Shown: in pieces, positions 53,536 through 63,801 of the stretch
How the letters are laid out: each line of letters starts with the position of its first letter
Position numbering within the stretch: position 1 is the first letter of the stretch
From: Parastagonospora avenae f. sp. tritici 18332-5
Taxonomy: Eukaryota > Ascomycota > Dothideomycetes > Pleosporales > Phaeosphaeriaceae
Direction of reading: 5' to 3'
NCBI GenBank assembly: GCA_022559985.1
Contig: JAFJTR010000014.1
Span: forward strand, 482,082-546,081
Length of the DNA: 64,000 nucleotides
Notes under the pieces: generated by a model
The model's input: the letters and a program-made list of their open reading frames with translations, nothing else
The model's database searches: none
Told to the model about the DNA's origin: nothing
Made by a program: the position numbers and the translations under genes

Positions 53536-54450
53536 ATGGACCAAAGATTGGAGCGAGTAGCTATCGTTCTGCAACGGTTGTTTTTTATCGTGCAGGAGCT
53601 CAACTTTCCATGGGAAGTGATGGGAACGGAGCACAAATGTGGGTATCTCACCTTTGATGTCATGTCCATACCAATCGGAAAGCTTCGAAAGTTGACCACG
53701 AGAGTCGCAACAACTAAGATGGAGCAGCATGTGTTCTGGAGCTGGGCCAGCTGTATGGAGGCTGTGGGATGTTTCTCTCATGCCTTGGAAAAGTTGCTTG
53801 AAGGTAAGAACCATTTTGAGGCACTTGAAACGTACTAACAATGGAAAGGTATGGGTATCAAAGTGGAAGAAGTGAAATTCGACCTGGAGGATTCCATTGA
53901 GATGTCTCAGCCCACCAATCGGCCACCACTCGAGCGATCAACCCACTGGGCCTTCAAGGTTACTTCCGATGCCAACCCTAACGAAAAATATTACCTAGAT
54001 CTTAGTGGGCCTCAGTTCGGCAACGTCAAGCCCTGCACCGATGTCACGACATACGAGCAGATGTACGTGGACAAGTTCATAGCTGTAGCTCCTTTGGGTA
54101 CGATGAAGATCTACTTTGACAATATGGCTGCCACAGGAGATTGGTGCGGTAAGATACAAGAACTGAGAATGAAGGCCATCGCCACGGCACATAGTGCTAT
54201 CAATGCTTGGTAGCAAAGCTCGGGCAAGACCTTCCCAGCGCTACTTCGCATCAATAACGTCGCAGTCTATGATAAACACGTCGACGCACTGTTTCAACAC
54301 GTCGATAGTTCTTTAGGGACCCTCGCCAAACAACTTGATTGGATAGAGGAATGCGAGAATCTCAACACGGTTGAGGCTCAGGAAAGTGCAGCCCTTGAGA
54401 ACGATGCATTGCGATCTCACTTCAGCGAGACGGTACTGGAACCGTTCTAG
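53536..54450 (+). pseudogene. MYND-less family paralog with one in-frame TAG
   Basis: Exons 53536-53803 and 53849-54450, with a 45-bp intron (GTAAGA..GGAAAG, branch TACTAAC). Translation starts at the segment that follows the finger in other members (LERVAIVLQRLFFIVQELNF), so MYND is absent. The junction reads GMGIKVEEVKFDL and the core KYYLDLSGPQFGNVKP, close to the family. After AINAW the frame meets TAG 54211-54213, then stays open for 78 further codons (KTFPALLRINNVAVYDKHVD and on) to the final TAG at 54448-54450, matching the C-terminal helices of relatives. A product ending at the first TAG would have 210 residues; with the tail it would reach the usual length for a MYND-less copy. It could be a truncated functional gene or an early pseudogene. 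Confidence 0.6.
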
Positions 54451-54599
54451 TGCTGAACCGCGTCGGGCACAGTTGGTTTGTGGTTGCTACTACTGCGATC
54501 AAAAGACGCGATTGTCTCCAGGATTATTGGGTTTTACGTGGTCAAGATAACGGATCGGGAGTTGTTTCCACGGTTCGCACATAGTTTGATTTGGTTTTC

Positions 54600-55628
54600 C
54601 TATAGCGAAGCCTCGATCTCGTCCAAACCAGAAACCTGGTTAAGAACCCATTTCCTCTTCTCCTCATCTATGTATCTCGGGTATGGCCGCCTGCAGTCTG
54701 CGCTAGCCTCAGGGTAACCCCTCTTCTTTGCAACGACCCACTTGGTGCCGTTGATACCGCCCTTGCCGAACCCCCATTCTGTGACCGAGAGCTTTATCTG
54801 GAGTGCGGATGCTTCGTCGTGCTTGCCTTGCTGATAGAGGTTGTACATATGAATGCATGTCTAACGATGATTAGTACGATCGAAGGGCAGAGATGATGTT
54901 GAGATCCTTACCTTGGGATACAAGTTCGCAACACCAGTAATCGTACCAACAGCTCCGACAATCAACGCCGGAATTAACCAGTCACTTTGCCCGGCAAGCG
55001 CAACAAATTCGCTCTTTTTGAAGCTAGCCGATATCCTGGCTACTTTCGCAATACCACCGCAAGTAAGCTTCACAGCTACGATGTTCTTGTGCTTGCCCAA
55101 GATGTCGAGCATCTCAGAGTTCACTTCCAGACCTGCGACTACACCCGGGAAGTTGTAGATGACGATAGGGATCGGGCTAGCGTCTGCAAGCTCTTGGAAG
55201 AAGCTAACGATCGCTTCTTGGTTCATGGCGAAATGGAAGTATGATGGTACGAGTGCGAGGAAGGCAGATGCGCCAGCTTCCTTGGCCTCCACTGTTTGGC
55301 GGATGGTGTCGCGTGTGCAGCCTGCCACCCCACCAATTGTGATGGGTAGATCACCGCGACCGAGTCTTTGAGCAGTTTTGCGTGCCTTCTGAACCAGCTG
55401 CATCTTCTCTTCTGAAGAAAGCGTTGCTGCTTCCCCGTTCGTGCCAGCAATCACGATACCGTGAAGGCCATTTGAGATGAGGAATTCGAAGTGCTTCTCC
55501 TGTACGTCCCAGTCGATCTCTTGAGTCTTGCCATCTTTAAACCATGTCAAAGAAGGGACATGGATGCCAGGAGCAAACGAGTAGTCGCTCTGGCCGTTGC
55601 TCGTGGGGAGGGTTTCGGCGGAAGGCAT
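54600..55628 (-). CDS. DapA-superfamily aldolase (KDG-aldolase/DHDPS type), 325 aa
   Basis: Class I lyase or aldolase of the dihydrodipicolinate-synthase superfamily, which uses a Schiff-base Lys on pyruvate. Exons (minus strand) 55628-54912 and 54860-54600; a 51-bp intron with a CTAAT branch; 326 codons including stop. Visible: GTNGE (about 62-66; GTTGE in DHDPS), a Tyr in IVIYNFPG (about 158), the Schiff-base Lys in IVAVKLTCGG (about 187), and the C-terminal helices. In fungi this subfamily includes the L-threo-3-deoxy-hexulosonate aldolase of D-galacturonate breakdown and related enzymes; lysine synthesis by DapA is not a fungal pathway. It lies divergent from the sugar transporter at 56374, which supports a sugar-acid role. 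The substrate is inferred. Start at the first true ATG (55628). Confidence 0.88.
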
Positions 55629-56373
55629 GTTGCAAGATTGTGTGGGTATGGATTCCAAGCTAGTATCAAAAAATCAATGAGGCCCTTGGAAATGCCAAAG
55701 CATCGAAGAGCGGATACGCGCCATTATGAATCACTCTGCTGTTCGACGCGTTCCGAATCCAAAGCCGACGATTCCGAAGGCGCGACTTCTTTGGAGAAGT
55801 GTGGAGAGTGTATGGGACCTGCTAACGGCAACGTCGCATGGGCTTGGGAGTATCGACAGGATGTCGCTTCTCATCGGCAAAGCTATGTCGGAAAGAGATG
55901 CACTTGGGCTGGAAAGAGCAGTGCCTGTGCCTGTCTCATACTAGCGCTTGCGAGCCCGCGCGATGACTCGGGGGCATTTTGCCATCTCCACGACACCGCC
56001 ATGCCTCGTCTCGCGTCCCATGGGGCCTGAACGCCACATGGAGTCCCCACTGGAGTCTTCCGATTCCATTTCTTATACCGGAGCATGCCAAAGGCGTCGC
56101 ATGGCGTCAGTGCTTGTCGTCGCGTGGCGTGCAAAATCCTGATGGCCTCCGACATGTCGCTACGTCGACATCCGCGTCTAAGACCCGTCTGTTCGGAAGT
56201 AACACCCCGGACGTCTGCCCCAGTGACCAGGAACTGTGGAGAAGCGAGAAATTCTGGGGTTCCGAGCTTCATGTTTGCATAAGAAGACCGTGATACCCCG
56301 GATTTGAGATCAGCATCAGTGCAGCTTCAAACCTCTTTTACTTTTGTCGAAGTGCTCTAGGGTCTCTGTCATC
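55629..56373. promoter_or_regulatory. Shared divergent promoter of aldolase and sugar transporter
   Basis: 745 bases separate the two start codons. No ORF here is credible. Divergent metabolic genes with a joint spacer are often co-regulated; no specific operator was identified. Confidence 0.45.
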
Positions 56374-58363
56374 ATGGGTGGTTTCGCAAGGGCTCCAGAG
56401 GATAGGCCAACGCCTCTTGAAGTCGTGAGTATACAATACGGTCATTAATATAGATTGTAATCATGCTTACCGACTGAACAGTACAACTGGAGGGTGTATA
56501 TGGCAGCTTTGGTAATTTCCATGGGTGTGCTTGCATATGGTTATGGTCAGCACTCCGACACCAGCCTTCATTCGTATCTGGGTCTAACAAGCTACCAGAC
56601 TCTGCCTTCATCGGAACAACTATCACGCACGAGAGCTTCAAGCGTGATTTTGGACTTCTTCCGTCTCAGAAGACTAAAGCGGAGATTAATGAAGTCAACA
56701 GCAACATCACATCCATTTGTACGTTCACGCCTTCTTGGAGGTATACAGCAACACTTGCGACGCATGTAATATTTCAAAGAGTGGCTACATACCTTCAGGA
56801 AGTCCCACAGAGTGACCAATAGTGTGCTAACCCACGTCTTTAGACTCTGCAGGAGGCCTGGTTGGTGCCTTGCTCATGTACCCTGCACTCGAACTTCTCG
56901 GACGTCGTATGACGGTCATCATCGCCGATACCATCTTTATCATCGGCGCCATCTTCTGTACTATTCCCACTCACCAGCTCGGTCTTATATATGCTGGGCG
57001 CTTCTTCACCGGCATGGGCGTTGGAGGTATTGCAGCCGTCTCGCCGATATACATTGCTGAGATTTCTCCACCCGCCATCCGTGGTCGTCTTACCGGATTT
57101 TTCGAGTCATTCTACCAAACCGGTGCCGTCATTGGTTTCTGGATCAACTATGGCATCGTACACAACATGGACCGCACAAAGTCCACTGCTTGGAGGATTC
57201 CAATGGCCGTACAGCTCATCCCAGCCGGACTGCTCGCCATCATGATTCCATTCTTGAAGGAGTCGCCTGTATGGCTGCTCAAGCGTGGTCGCGATGCTGA
57301 CGCTCTCAAGGTCTACAGCTTTTTCCGCAACCTGCCTGAGGACCACGACTACATACAGCAGGACGTGCAGTTTGTCAAGACTGAGATTGCCAAGGAGCGA
57401 GCCCATCTTGTTGGAGATGAGAAGCATGCGACTTTCGGTCGCATGATCAAGAGTGCCGCCAAAGAGGGAAGCATGAAAGGCATGCGTAACCGTTTCCTGC
57501 TCGTCTTCCTTATGTTCATGTGGCAGGCATGGAGCGGTGCGGCGGCCATCAACTACTACTCACCAACTATTTTTACATCGATCGGACTGAGCGATGTTAC
57601 GCTTTGGACTGGCGTTTACGGTATCATCAAAGCCGTTGGATCTATCATATTTTTCACCTGGTTCATCGATAAGTTCGGTCGCAAGTGGCCCTGGATTATA
57701 TCGTCCTTGATCTGTGCTTTCTGTCAGTACTACTTGGCTATATATATCGCACTCGGTAAACCAACCGTTGGCCGACCAATGTCCGACTCGACAGTTGCCG
57801 GAGGCAAGGGAGCAACGGCTATGATCATGATTTTCGGAGCTGCATGGGTGAGTGAACTCCCGGCGAATGGCAGTGGCGTTGCACGAAGTGATCCAAATTT
57901 TGGTCCCGACCATCAAGCGCAGCCACCATTTACCTGTCCAAACTGTTGAATTGTTTTCTAAACACCACTGACCACTACGTGATAGAGTTTTGGAGCCAAT
58001 GGACTGCCATGGATCATTTCTGCGGAGATCTTTCCGTCATCACTAAGGTCAATTTCGGGTCCCTTCGCCGCGGCATCTGTTTGGATCTGGACTTTGGTCG
58101 TCACCAAAGCACTTCCGCAGATGTACACGAGCATGCAATGGGGCGTATATGTGTTCTTCGCCACCGCATTGATTGCAGCGAGTATATATGCTTTCTTCTT
58201 CATCCACGACACCAAAGGTCTGCGAATGGACCAGATGGATCAGCTCTTCGGCTTCGAGCGGACGGACCAAATTCCGGAATCGCGCACAACGGACAACAAA
58301 CTCGCAGATGATGAGAGCGAGCACAACGAGAAGATCGCGCACTCTCATATTGATCATGTCTGA
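56374..58363 (+). CDS. MFS sugar transporter (quinate/hexuronate-permease-like), 538 aa
   Basis: Twelve-span major-facilitator sugar porter of the plasma membrane. Exons 56374-56424, 56482-56545, 56599-56718, 56844-57847 and 57986-58363; 539 codons including stop. The start MGGFARAPEDRPTPLEV and YNWRVYMAALVISMGVLAYG match the fungal quinate/sugar permease group, followed by DSAFIGTTI and SFKRDFG. Sugar-porter motifs: GRR (loop 2-3), GRFFTGMGVGG, PIYIAEISPPAIRGRL, LKESPVWLLKRGR, DKFGRKW, and in the last exon SFGANGLPWIISAEIFP. The C-terminal PETKG equivalent is degenerate (HDTKG). The tail has Asp/Glu/His. Splice 3 (125 bp) is the least certain. With the divergent aldolase gene, a sugar-acid substrate is a reasonable hypothesis, not shown. 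Confidence 0.9.
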
Positions 58364-59096
58364 CGTTGTTTAGAGGCTAGGCTAGTAGTCCGCGGATACT
58401 GCCTAAGAGGCTCATGGCAGACCAGAGAGCTGCGAGCTCCAACTCGCCACTCTTCTTGAATAGAGATGTATTGCCTGTTGAATTAATACCGTTCAAATGC
58501 TGGTTTGATGTGGAAACGAACGTTATTCGGAACCGCCTCGCAACTTTAACACGGCATTGAACTATCTGTCTATGTACCGAAGCCCTATTATTTCCGGCTT
58601 CACATCGTGTCAGGCATCCGCATACTATGACACTACTTATATCTCAGAATATGCTCTTACTACTTGCTTGAACCCTGGAAGTAATGCGTACGTGGCTTCA
58701 CCAACTTTGCTCACAAGCTCGCGCACAAGGGTCGTAGCCGCGTTTACTCAGTGCGGTTCACACGTTGCATCGTACCACTCAAAATTGTGCTCGACTGCTA
58801 CATCAACCACATCACATATGAGGCGCTTACTATACTTAGCAAAAGGCCGACAAACTTTTCACTGGCAACTTTTGCATGTCGTGTCTATGAGGAATCTAGA
58901 TGAGCAACGCGGGGTTGGTAATGCCAATACAAAAAGTTGACCGGTCAGTGACACGATAGATCACGCTTGACGGGGGGCGACGTCTTGAGCGACTCTGATC
59001 CGACTGCTAAGGCCTAAACCTACGCCTCCGCGCCAACATCGTCCGGCAAGTCCGCGTCGCATCCGTCCCACACGCGTCGCGACCTTCAAGATCGCT
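58364..59096. other. 3' flank and degraded tail of the GNAT relic
   Basis: Up to about 58940 nothing is recognised. From 58940 to 59096 the minus strand probably contains the remains of the C-terminal part of the GNAT relic, in mixed frames. Confidence 0.3.
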
Positions 59097-59390
59097 CTCT
59101 CAACGCGTTGCAGCTGCGCATGCAATAGGTGTACCAGAGTCGTGCGTATCGTATATGATGGAGAAGATGCCATCGCCACCGAGAGCGTCGTGTATGGAGT
59201 AGGATGGCGATAGGCGGTCGCCGCCGTAGACTCCATCCCATCGTGTTGCACTCTCGGGTGTCAAATAGCGGTAACCTTTATTGACGAAGGTTGTTATGGT
59301 GCTGGCAAGAGTGGGATCGGCGCGGATGGCTGAGGCGGGATGAAGGCATGGTAATAGCTCTGCGTCAGGCCTGCGGTCAGGAACAGCCAT
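59097..59390 (-). pseudogene. N-terminal part of a GNAT-like acetyltransferase, truncated by a stop
   Basis: A minus-strand frame starting at ATG 59390 (an in-frame ATG also at 59429) reads like the first half of a fungal GNAT-type N-acetyltransferase: TLASTITTFVNKGYRYLTPE, IHDALGGDGIFSIIYDTHD, GTPIACAAATR. It stops at TGA 59097-59099 where relatives continue with Trp and a Gly/Asp-Leu-Glu-Gly segment; the bases after the stop in the same frame read ESDLEGRDA and then lose similarity. A TATA box is present upstream. A gene truncated by a Trp-to-stop change followed by further decay is the best reading. Family assignment is moderate, made by pattern and not by alignment. Confidence 0.4.
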
Positions 59391-59463
59391 GATGATATGT
59401 CTGCCAACAGGAAGAGCATGAGAGCTCATTTATACAGCTCTCGCGAACTTCCTCGCGCCCCTG

Positions 59464-59470
59464 TTTTATA
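59464..59470 (-). promoter_or_regulatory. TATA box of the GNAT relic
   Basis: TATAAAA on the minus strand, 74 bases upstream of ATG 59390 and 35 upstream of ATG 59429. A second TATAAAT at 59428-59434 overlaps the upstream ATG. Confidence 0.4.
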
Positions 59471-59860
59471 GGGCGCAAGGCGCGCATTATCTCCGCGGCC
59501 GCTACGCATTATGATTAGTAGCAACAGAGGCATGCTCTACTGGAAAAGTATTGTAGACGTAGGTATGAGGGACATCGCTGCTTGTTGAGCTCGGGCAGGC
59601 AAATGTGAACTCCAGGTTGAATTTTCATGGGTCGCTTGCGAGGACGCCTTTGAAACATCGTTTTCTCTCTGGTCCCTATCAGAACGGTTCAGACTCTCAC
59701 CTTCACCTCGAGCTGTTTGCAGGATCATGTGACTTTTAGTATCGTCACCGTGCATGCATCACCCAATCCTGCATCTGCACCGAACGGCATCGCGACGACC
59801 TCAAGCAGATCGCCAACACTTTCAACCACTATCTACAGAATATAGGCTCATTCCCCAAGC
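59471..59860. other. Divergent spacer before the J-domain gene
   Basis: No gene seen. Holds promoter sequences of both flanking genes. The GC-rich stretch near 59480-59510 contains GCGGCCGC. Confidence 0.35.
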
Positions 59861-61098
59861 ATGGTTCCAGCACCGACCACGGAGGATTTCTACGCGGTCT
59901 TGGGAGTGTCGCCAAATGCTACGTTTGAAGCGATCGTTCAATCTTACAGGCGGTTGGCACTCAAGCTCCACCCAGATCGCAATCCAAGGCCCGATGCAAC
60001 GCAAGCCTTCCAACTGGTATGCTCTAGATTATGAAACTCACTGGACACGGCTGATACTGGGTATAGCTGGGTCGAGCCTACGAGACGCTACAAGACGAAG
60101 GCAAACGCCGCGAGTACGACCGAATCTATCCAACCATTCGGAAACAGCACGCATCTAAAGAGAGCAAACAAAAAGCTCAGCCGTCTCCGACATCGACTTC
60201 GCAAGCACAAGAGCTGAGTGAAGCAGCGCAAATAGCCGTGCTCAATAAGTCGAAGCAGGAGCGCACTGAGCGATGGCACACTAAGAAGAAGGAATTAGAA
60301 GCGGTCATCGCACAGATAAAAGCCCAACTGGACCAACTGACCAAAGAGATTGGCAGACTAGATCTCATTGCATCGGCCGAAGCTGCAGCAGAATCAAAGA
60401 AGAACAGCTGGGGCGCATGGCTGTTCTCGCCAATATTCAAAAACAAAGAAGATTCGGTGGAAGAGAAAGCGCGCAAGGACATCGAGAAGCAGGAGAGAAG
60501 GATGGAGAAAGACATGAAAGAGCGGCGTATGGCTTTGCGCAAGGCCGATTTGGAAGTCCAAGAGGACCGACTAAGGAAGGCGAAAGAAGATGCCGATGCT
60601 GCAATTCGTGTCGACGAGCGGAAGATACAAGCGATCGAGGACAGAATCAAGGCCAGAGAATATCGAGCTAGACAAGAAAAAGAGAGGGTAGAGCAGCAAC
60701 GAAGAGCCGAATTTTACAGGCAGTACCAGGCAGGGCAAGAGAAGCGGAATAAAGAGGCAGCTAAGGCGAAGGAGAAGGAGCAAGCAGCTAGGCGTGCAGC
60801 TGAAGAGAAACGAAACCGCGAATGGCAAGCGAGTCTGGAGAAACAGAGAGCGGAGCAGGAGAATGAAGATAAGATTTTTAGAGCAGAGCAGGAAAAACAG
60901 CGACGCGCAGCGGAATCAAAGCGACAGGCAGCAGCACATTCGTCCTGCTTGCATGGAGGCTGGTGGGACAAAGTACTGGGTCGCGCGCCATGTCCGGAGT
61001 GTCAGGATGTGTGGAACTATCTACTGGAGTGCCCTACCTGCCCCAAACAGGCCTGTCCGAAATGTCAAAGCATCATACGACCGCGCTACCGAGGTTGA
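59861..61098 (+). CDS. J-domain (DnaJ/Hsp40) protein with coiled coil and Cys-rich tail, 395 aa
   Basis: Hsp70 co-chaperone. Exons 59861-60016 and 60067-61098; 50-bp intron (GTATGC..GTATAG); 396 codons including stop. The J domain covers about residues 7-72 (EDFYAVLGVSPNATFE, HPD at 37-39 in LALKLHPDRN, AYETLQDEGKRREYD). From about 100 to 330 the protein is an almost continuous charged coiled coil (KKELEAVIAQIKAQLDQL, EKQERRMEKDMKERR and so on). A C-terminal Cys cluster (APCPECQDVW, LECPTCPKQACPKC) may form a zinc ribbon. The J domain stimulates Hsp70; the long coil suggests oligomerisation or a scaffold. No signal peptide or membrane span, so cytosolic or nuclear. Fungi have several such class C J proteins without a common name. 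Confidence 0.88.
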
Positions 61099-61366
61099 GA
61101 ACTCCAAACCCCGACTACACTTCCTACGACGATTACTTATAAGCGAGCAGCATCGTTCTCTGCTCGTCTGCGGTGCAGTATCGAGCTCAAATGACCATTT
61201 TTGGCATTGAGACTTGTTCAAGGTCCTGGGCCAGCTTCTTGGCCTGACTTAGTACAAATTATAGCTCGACCTTCGCATGAATAAAAGCCATTAAGAGGGT
61301 CTCATTTCATTACATTCATTTTCACATTCTTTACAAAGCCCAATACCTACTTAGCACTGGTATCAA

Positions 61367-62069
61367 TCACAGCACAGCCATTGCACCAACGACAACGGCA
61401 CCAAACAAACCGACCGGACCGATGTGAGCACCGGCATTCGTCGATTGCTGAGGAGGAGCAGACTACGACATGTGTCAGCTAAATTTCAAGATTACACCGA
61501 GCTACACTTACAGTTGTGAAGCTTGCTGTCAGATTTCCGCTCGCAATAGGAGAGCCCGAGATTGAGCTCAGGGCAGCACTCGAGGTCACGGTAGCAGGAG
61601 CCGGGGCTAGTGTAGCTGCAGCAGACGTAGCAGACGTAGCAGACGCAGCACTGGCCGACGAACTGCTACCAGCACGCACTGCTGGGCCAACATCATCCTG
61701 CTTTCCCGCCAATGGCTCGGTGCTCAATCCGCAGCTTGCACCAGCAGTACCCAACGTGTTGCCGTACATACGCCAAATATTGTAGTTGTCGGGGCCGGCA
61801 CATTGCAGACAGTTCTTGTAGTTGGTTTTGAAGGCGTCATTGTCGCACTTGTTAGGTTGGCGCGAGAGGCTTATGGCGGTGCCTGGGGTCTTGTCAGTCA
61901 TGCTTCGCACAAACACATCAAAAGACCAACCGCAATTATCATGGCAGTTGTATGAGGGAGTTCCGGGAGCTTGACGCTTGAGAAGCGCAGAAAACTTGGC
62001 ATCTTCTGAATGAATTGAGGCGCTGGCGAGGGCAATCAAGCCTGCGACGAAGAGTTTGGGTGCAAGCAT
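61367..62069 (-). CDS. Small secreted, probably GPI-anchored cysteine-rich protein, 217 aa
   Basis: Exons (minus strand) 62069-61512 and 61462-61367; 48-bp intron; 218 codons including stop. Signal peptide at residues 1-18 (MLAPKLFVAGLIALASAS). The mature part has a Cys-containing domain of about 90 residues (YNCHDNCGWSFDVFV, NKCDNDAFKTNYKNCLQCAG, GASCGLSTEP), then a Ser/Ala/Thr-rich stalk (SSSSASAASATSATSAA). Exon 2 adds a short Gly/Asn segment and a hydrophobic end (GLFGAVVVGAMAVL) with no charge after it, a GPI-attachment signal. This is the standard layout of fungal cell-surface proteins. The family of the Cys domain is not recognised; it is not CFEM. In-frame ATGs at 62081 and upstream are less likely because the signal peptide begins at 62069. 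Confidence 0.82.
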
Positions 62070-62749
62070 TTTAATATACATATTTTTGGACTTGTGAAAC
62101 CAGAGTAAGGTTGACTTTGGCACAACCAAAAGATTCAGAAGTGATCGCTAACACGACATGCAGGAACTGGAAACATGGCTTTTTGTAGCTCGATCACATG
62201 CATACCTTGTACTCCCCAAGACTTCGTCCCGCCTGTCCAAGTCGGAGCAACACGAGCGAAGTGGACTGGACACGGCATATATCCCACCGGCCGAACGTCG
62301 GAGATGCAGAATTTTATCAGATGGGTTGATAAGATGCTGATGCCAAGTGAACGTCTAGCTCTTCTCAGGTGTCGCGGCCTCACGTTATTGGCTTGTCTGA
62401 AGCGGGGGCGGTGCTAGCGCGATCAGATAACTTTATTGTTTGCTCAGCTTCCGAACACGAAGTTGTCCAAGACTCAATTGACAGGGTGAAGCGGTCTTGA
62501 TGACTGGGTCGCACAATGGCTCTGTCCGACAAGATGCGGTGATTGGAGTACCAGCAGGAAGTTAATAGTTGAGCGACTTGGCACATGCAACACGCGACTT
62601 GGTAGTGCTAGAACAGTCTCGTTATCTGGATCCTTTCTAGAGTTGCACATGACAGCATGTGTGTAGCCCCGCCTGTGGTAATATAGACAGGCGGGAGCCG
62701 CATCGGTCACTTTTGGGTCGTCACCTTTGAGTGCTCGTACACCGCAATC
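62070..62749. other. Divergent spacer between two cell-surface genes
   Basis: No gene seen. Both flanking genes encode secreted or surface proteins and may share control. An AATATAGAC sequence at about 62680, 65 bases before ATG 62750, is a weak TATA candidate. Confidence 0.35.
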
Positions 62750-63684
62750 ATGCGCTCACACCTCCGACACCTTTGCTCGCTTATTCTTTTCTTCTCTAGC
62801 CTTGATCATGTTTCATCACAGACGCACGGAGAAGGTGCTGAGGGCAAAGAAATGGGGCCGGTAGCTTTCATGTGGCCCTCAGATCGAATCTGGGATGCCG
62901 TACATGACAACACAGCGCCTTGTGGAAGTGCACTTGGCCCGTCAAATCGCACAATCTTCCCATTGCAGCAAGGACAGGTAGCACTCAGTATCGCGGATGA
63001 TGCTTGGTTCGTAGCTTTTAGACTTGCGATGGACAATGGTAAGGATATTAGTCACTGTTGCGTCGTCAAAAGCAGTGTGAGCTAACTAGCCGTGAAGATC
63101 CAAAATCACAAGCTGACTTCAGCGACCAAGTTGTCGCAAACACCACGGGCATAGACCCAGGCCACCAATGCTACAAGCTTGACGCACTCGACAATGTCTC
63201 TGCTGGCCAGAATGCGACTATCCAGCTAGAGTATTGGGCTGAGTTTGAAGGCGAGAACAATGGCCGAAATCAATCATTCTTCGCTTGCGCTGATATCGTT
63301 CGTAACCTGTTCTGCAAGAGCGAGGTGTAGGTACTAATGCTTCAGCAGACTTTCGTCGAGACCAAAGACTTCGCGATACAGGTCCCGTGCTTCAACGTAA
63401 CCAGCGAAGATTTCAATGCGCCCACACCCAGCTCCAGCGTCTCTCCATCAAACACCGGTCTCACTGACCTATCGTCTGAACAATCAAGTGATAGTGGTAG
63501 CGGCCTTTCAACAGGGGCGAAAGCAGGCATAGCCGTTGGAGCTGTCATCGCTGGCCTTGCACTGCTTGGTGCTATTGGATTCTTGTTTTGGCGACGGGGC
63601 AGGAATGCTGGACTGAAGGGTAAAGATGAATATGAGTTGAGAGCGAAGAATTTGGGCACTCCGGATAGAGAGACACGAGCATAG
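62750..63684 (+). CDS. BIM1-like (X325-type) copper-binding-domain protein with C-terminal membrane span, 274 aa
   Basis: Exons 62750-63038, 63098-63297 and 63349-63684; introns of 59 and 51 bp with CTAAC/CTAAT branches; 275 codons including stop. Signal peptide (MRSHLRHLCSLILFFSSLDHV, cleavage near 24). The domain at about 36-180 shows the fungal BIM1/X325 pattern: GPVAFMWPSDRIWDA, APCGSALGPSNRT, ADDAWFVAFRLA, PGHQCYKL, IQLEYWAEFEG, FFACADI. In this family the N-terminal His of the mature protein binds copper; here the mature N terminus is THGEG or close, so copper binding is uncertain. A Ser/Thr-rich linker leads to a transmembrane span (IAVGAVIAGLALLGAIGFLF) with WRRGR after it and a short tail. 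A true membrane span rather than a GPI signal is unusual, since most members are GPI-anchored. Confidence 0.8.
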
Positions 63685-63801
63685 TTTGACGCGGGCTAGA
63701 GCAGGGAGTCCAGGGCACACACGGGCCGATTCCCAAATCAAAACGTTTTCAACTTTCATTACGGTAATCAAATTTCGTAGACATGATTAATTTATGGCTG
63801 C

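Noticed and set aside
58557..58940. 127-codon plus-strand ORF
   Set aside because: No motif, Ser/Thr-rich by composition, and it ends next to the degraded GNAT tail.
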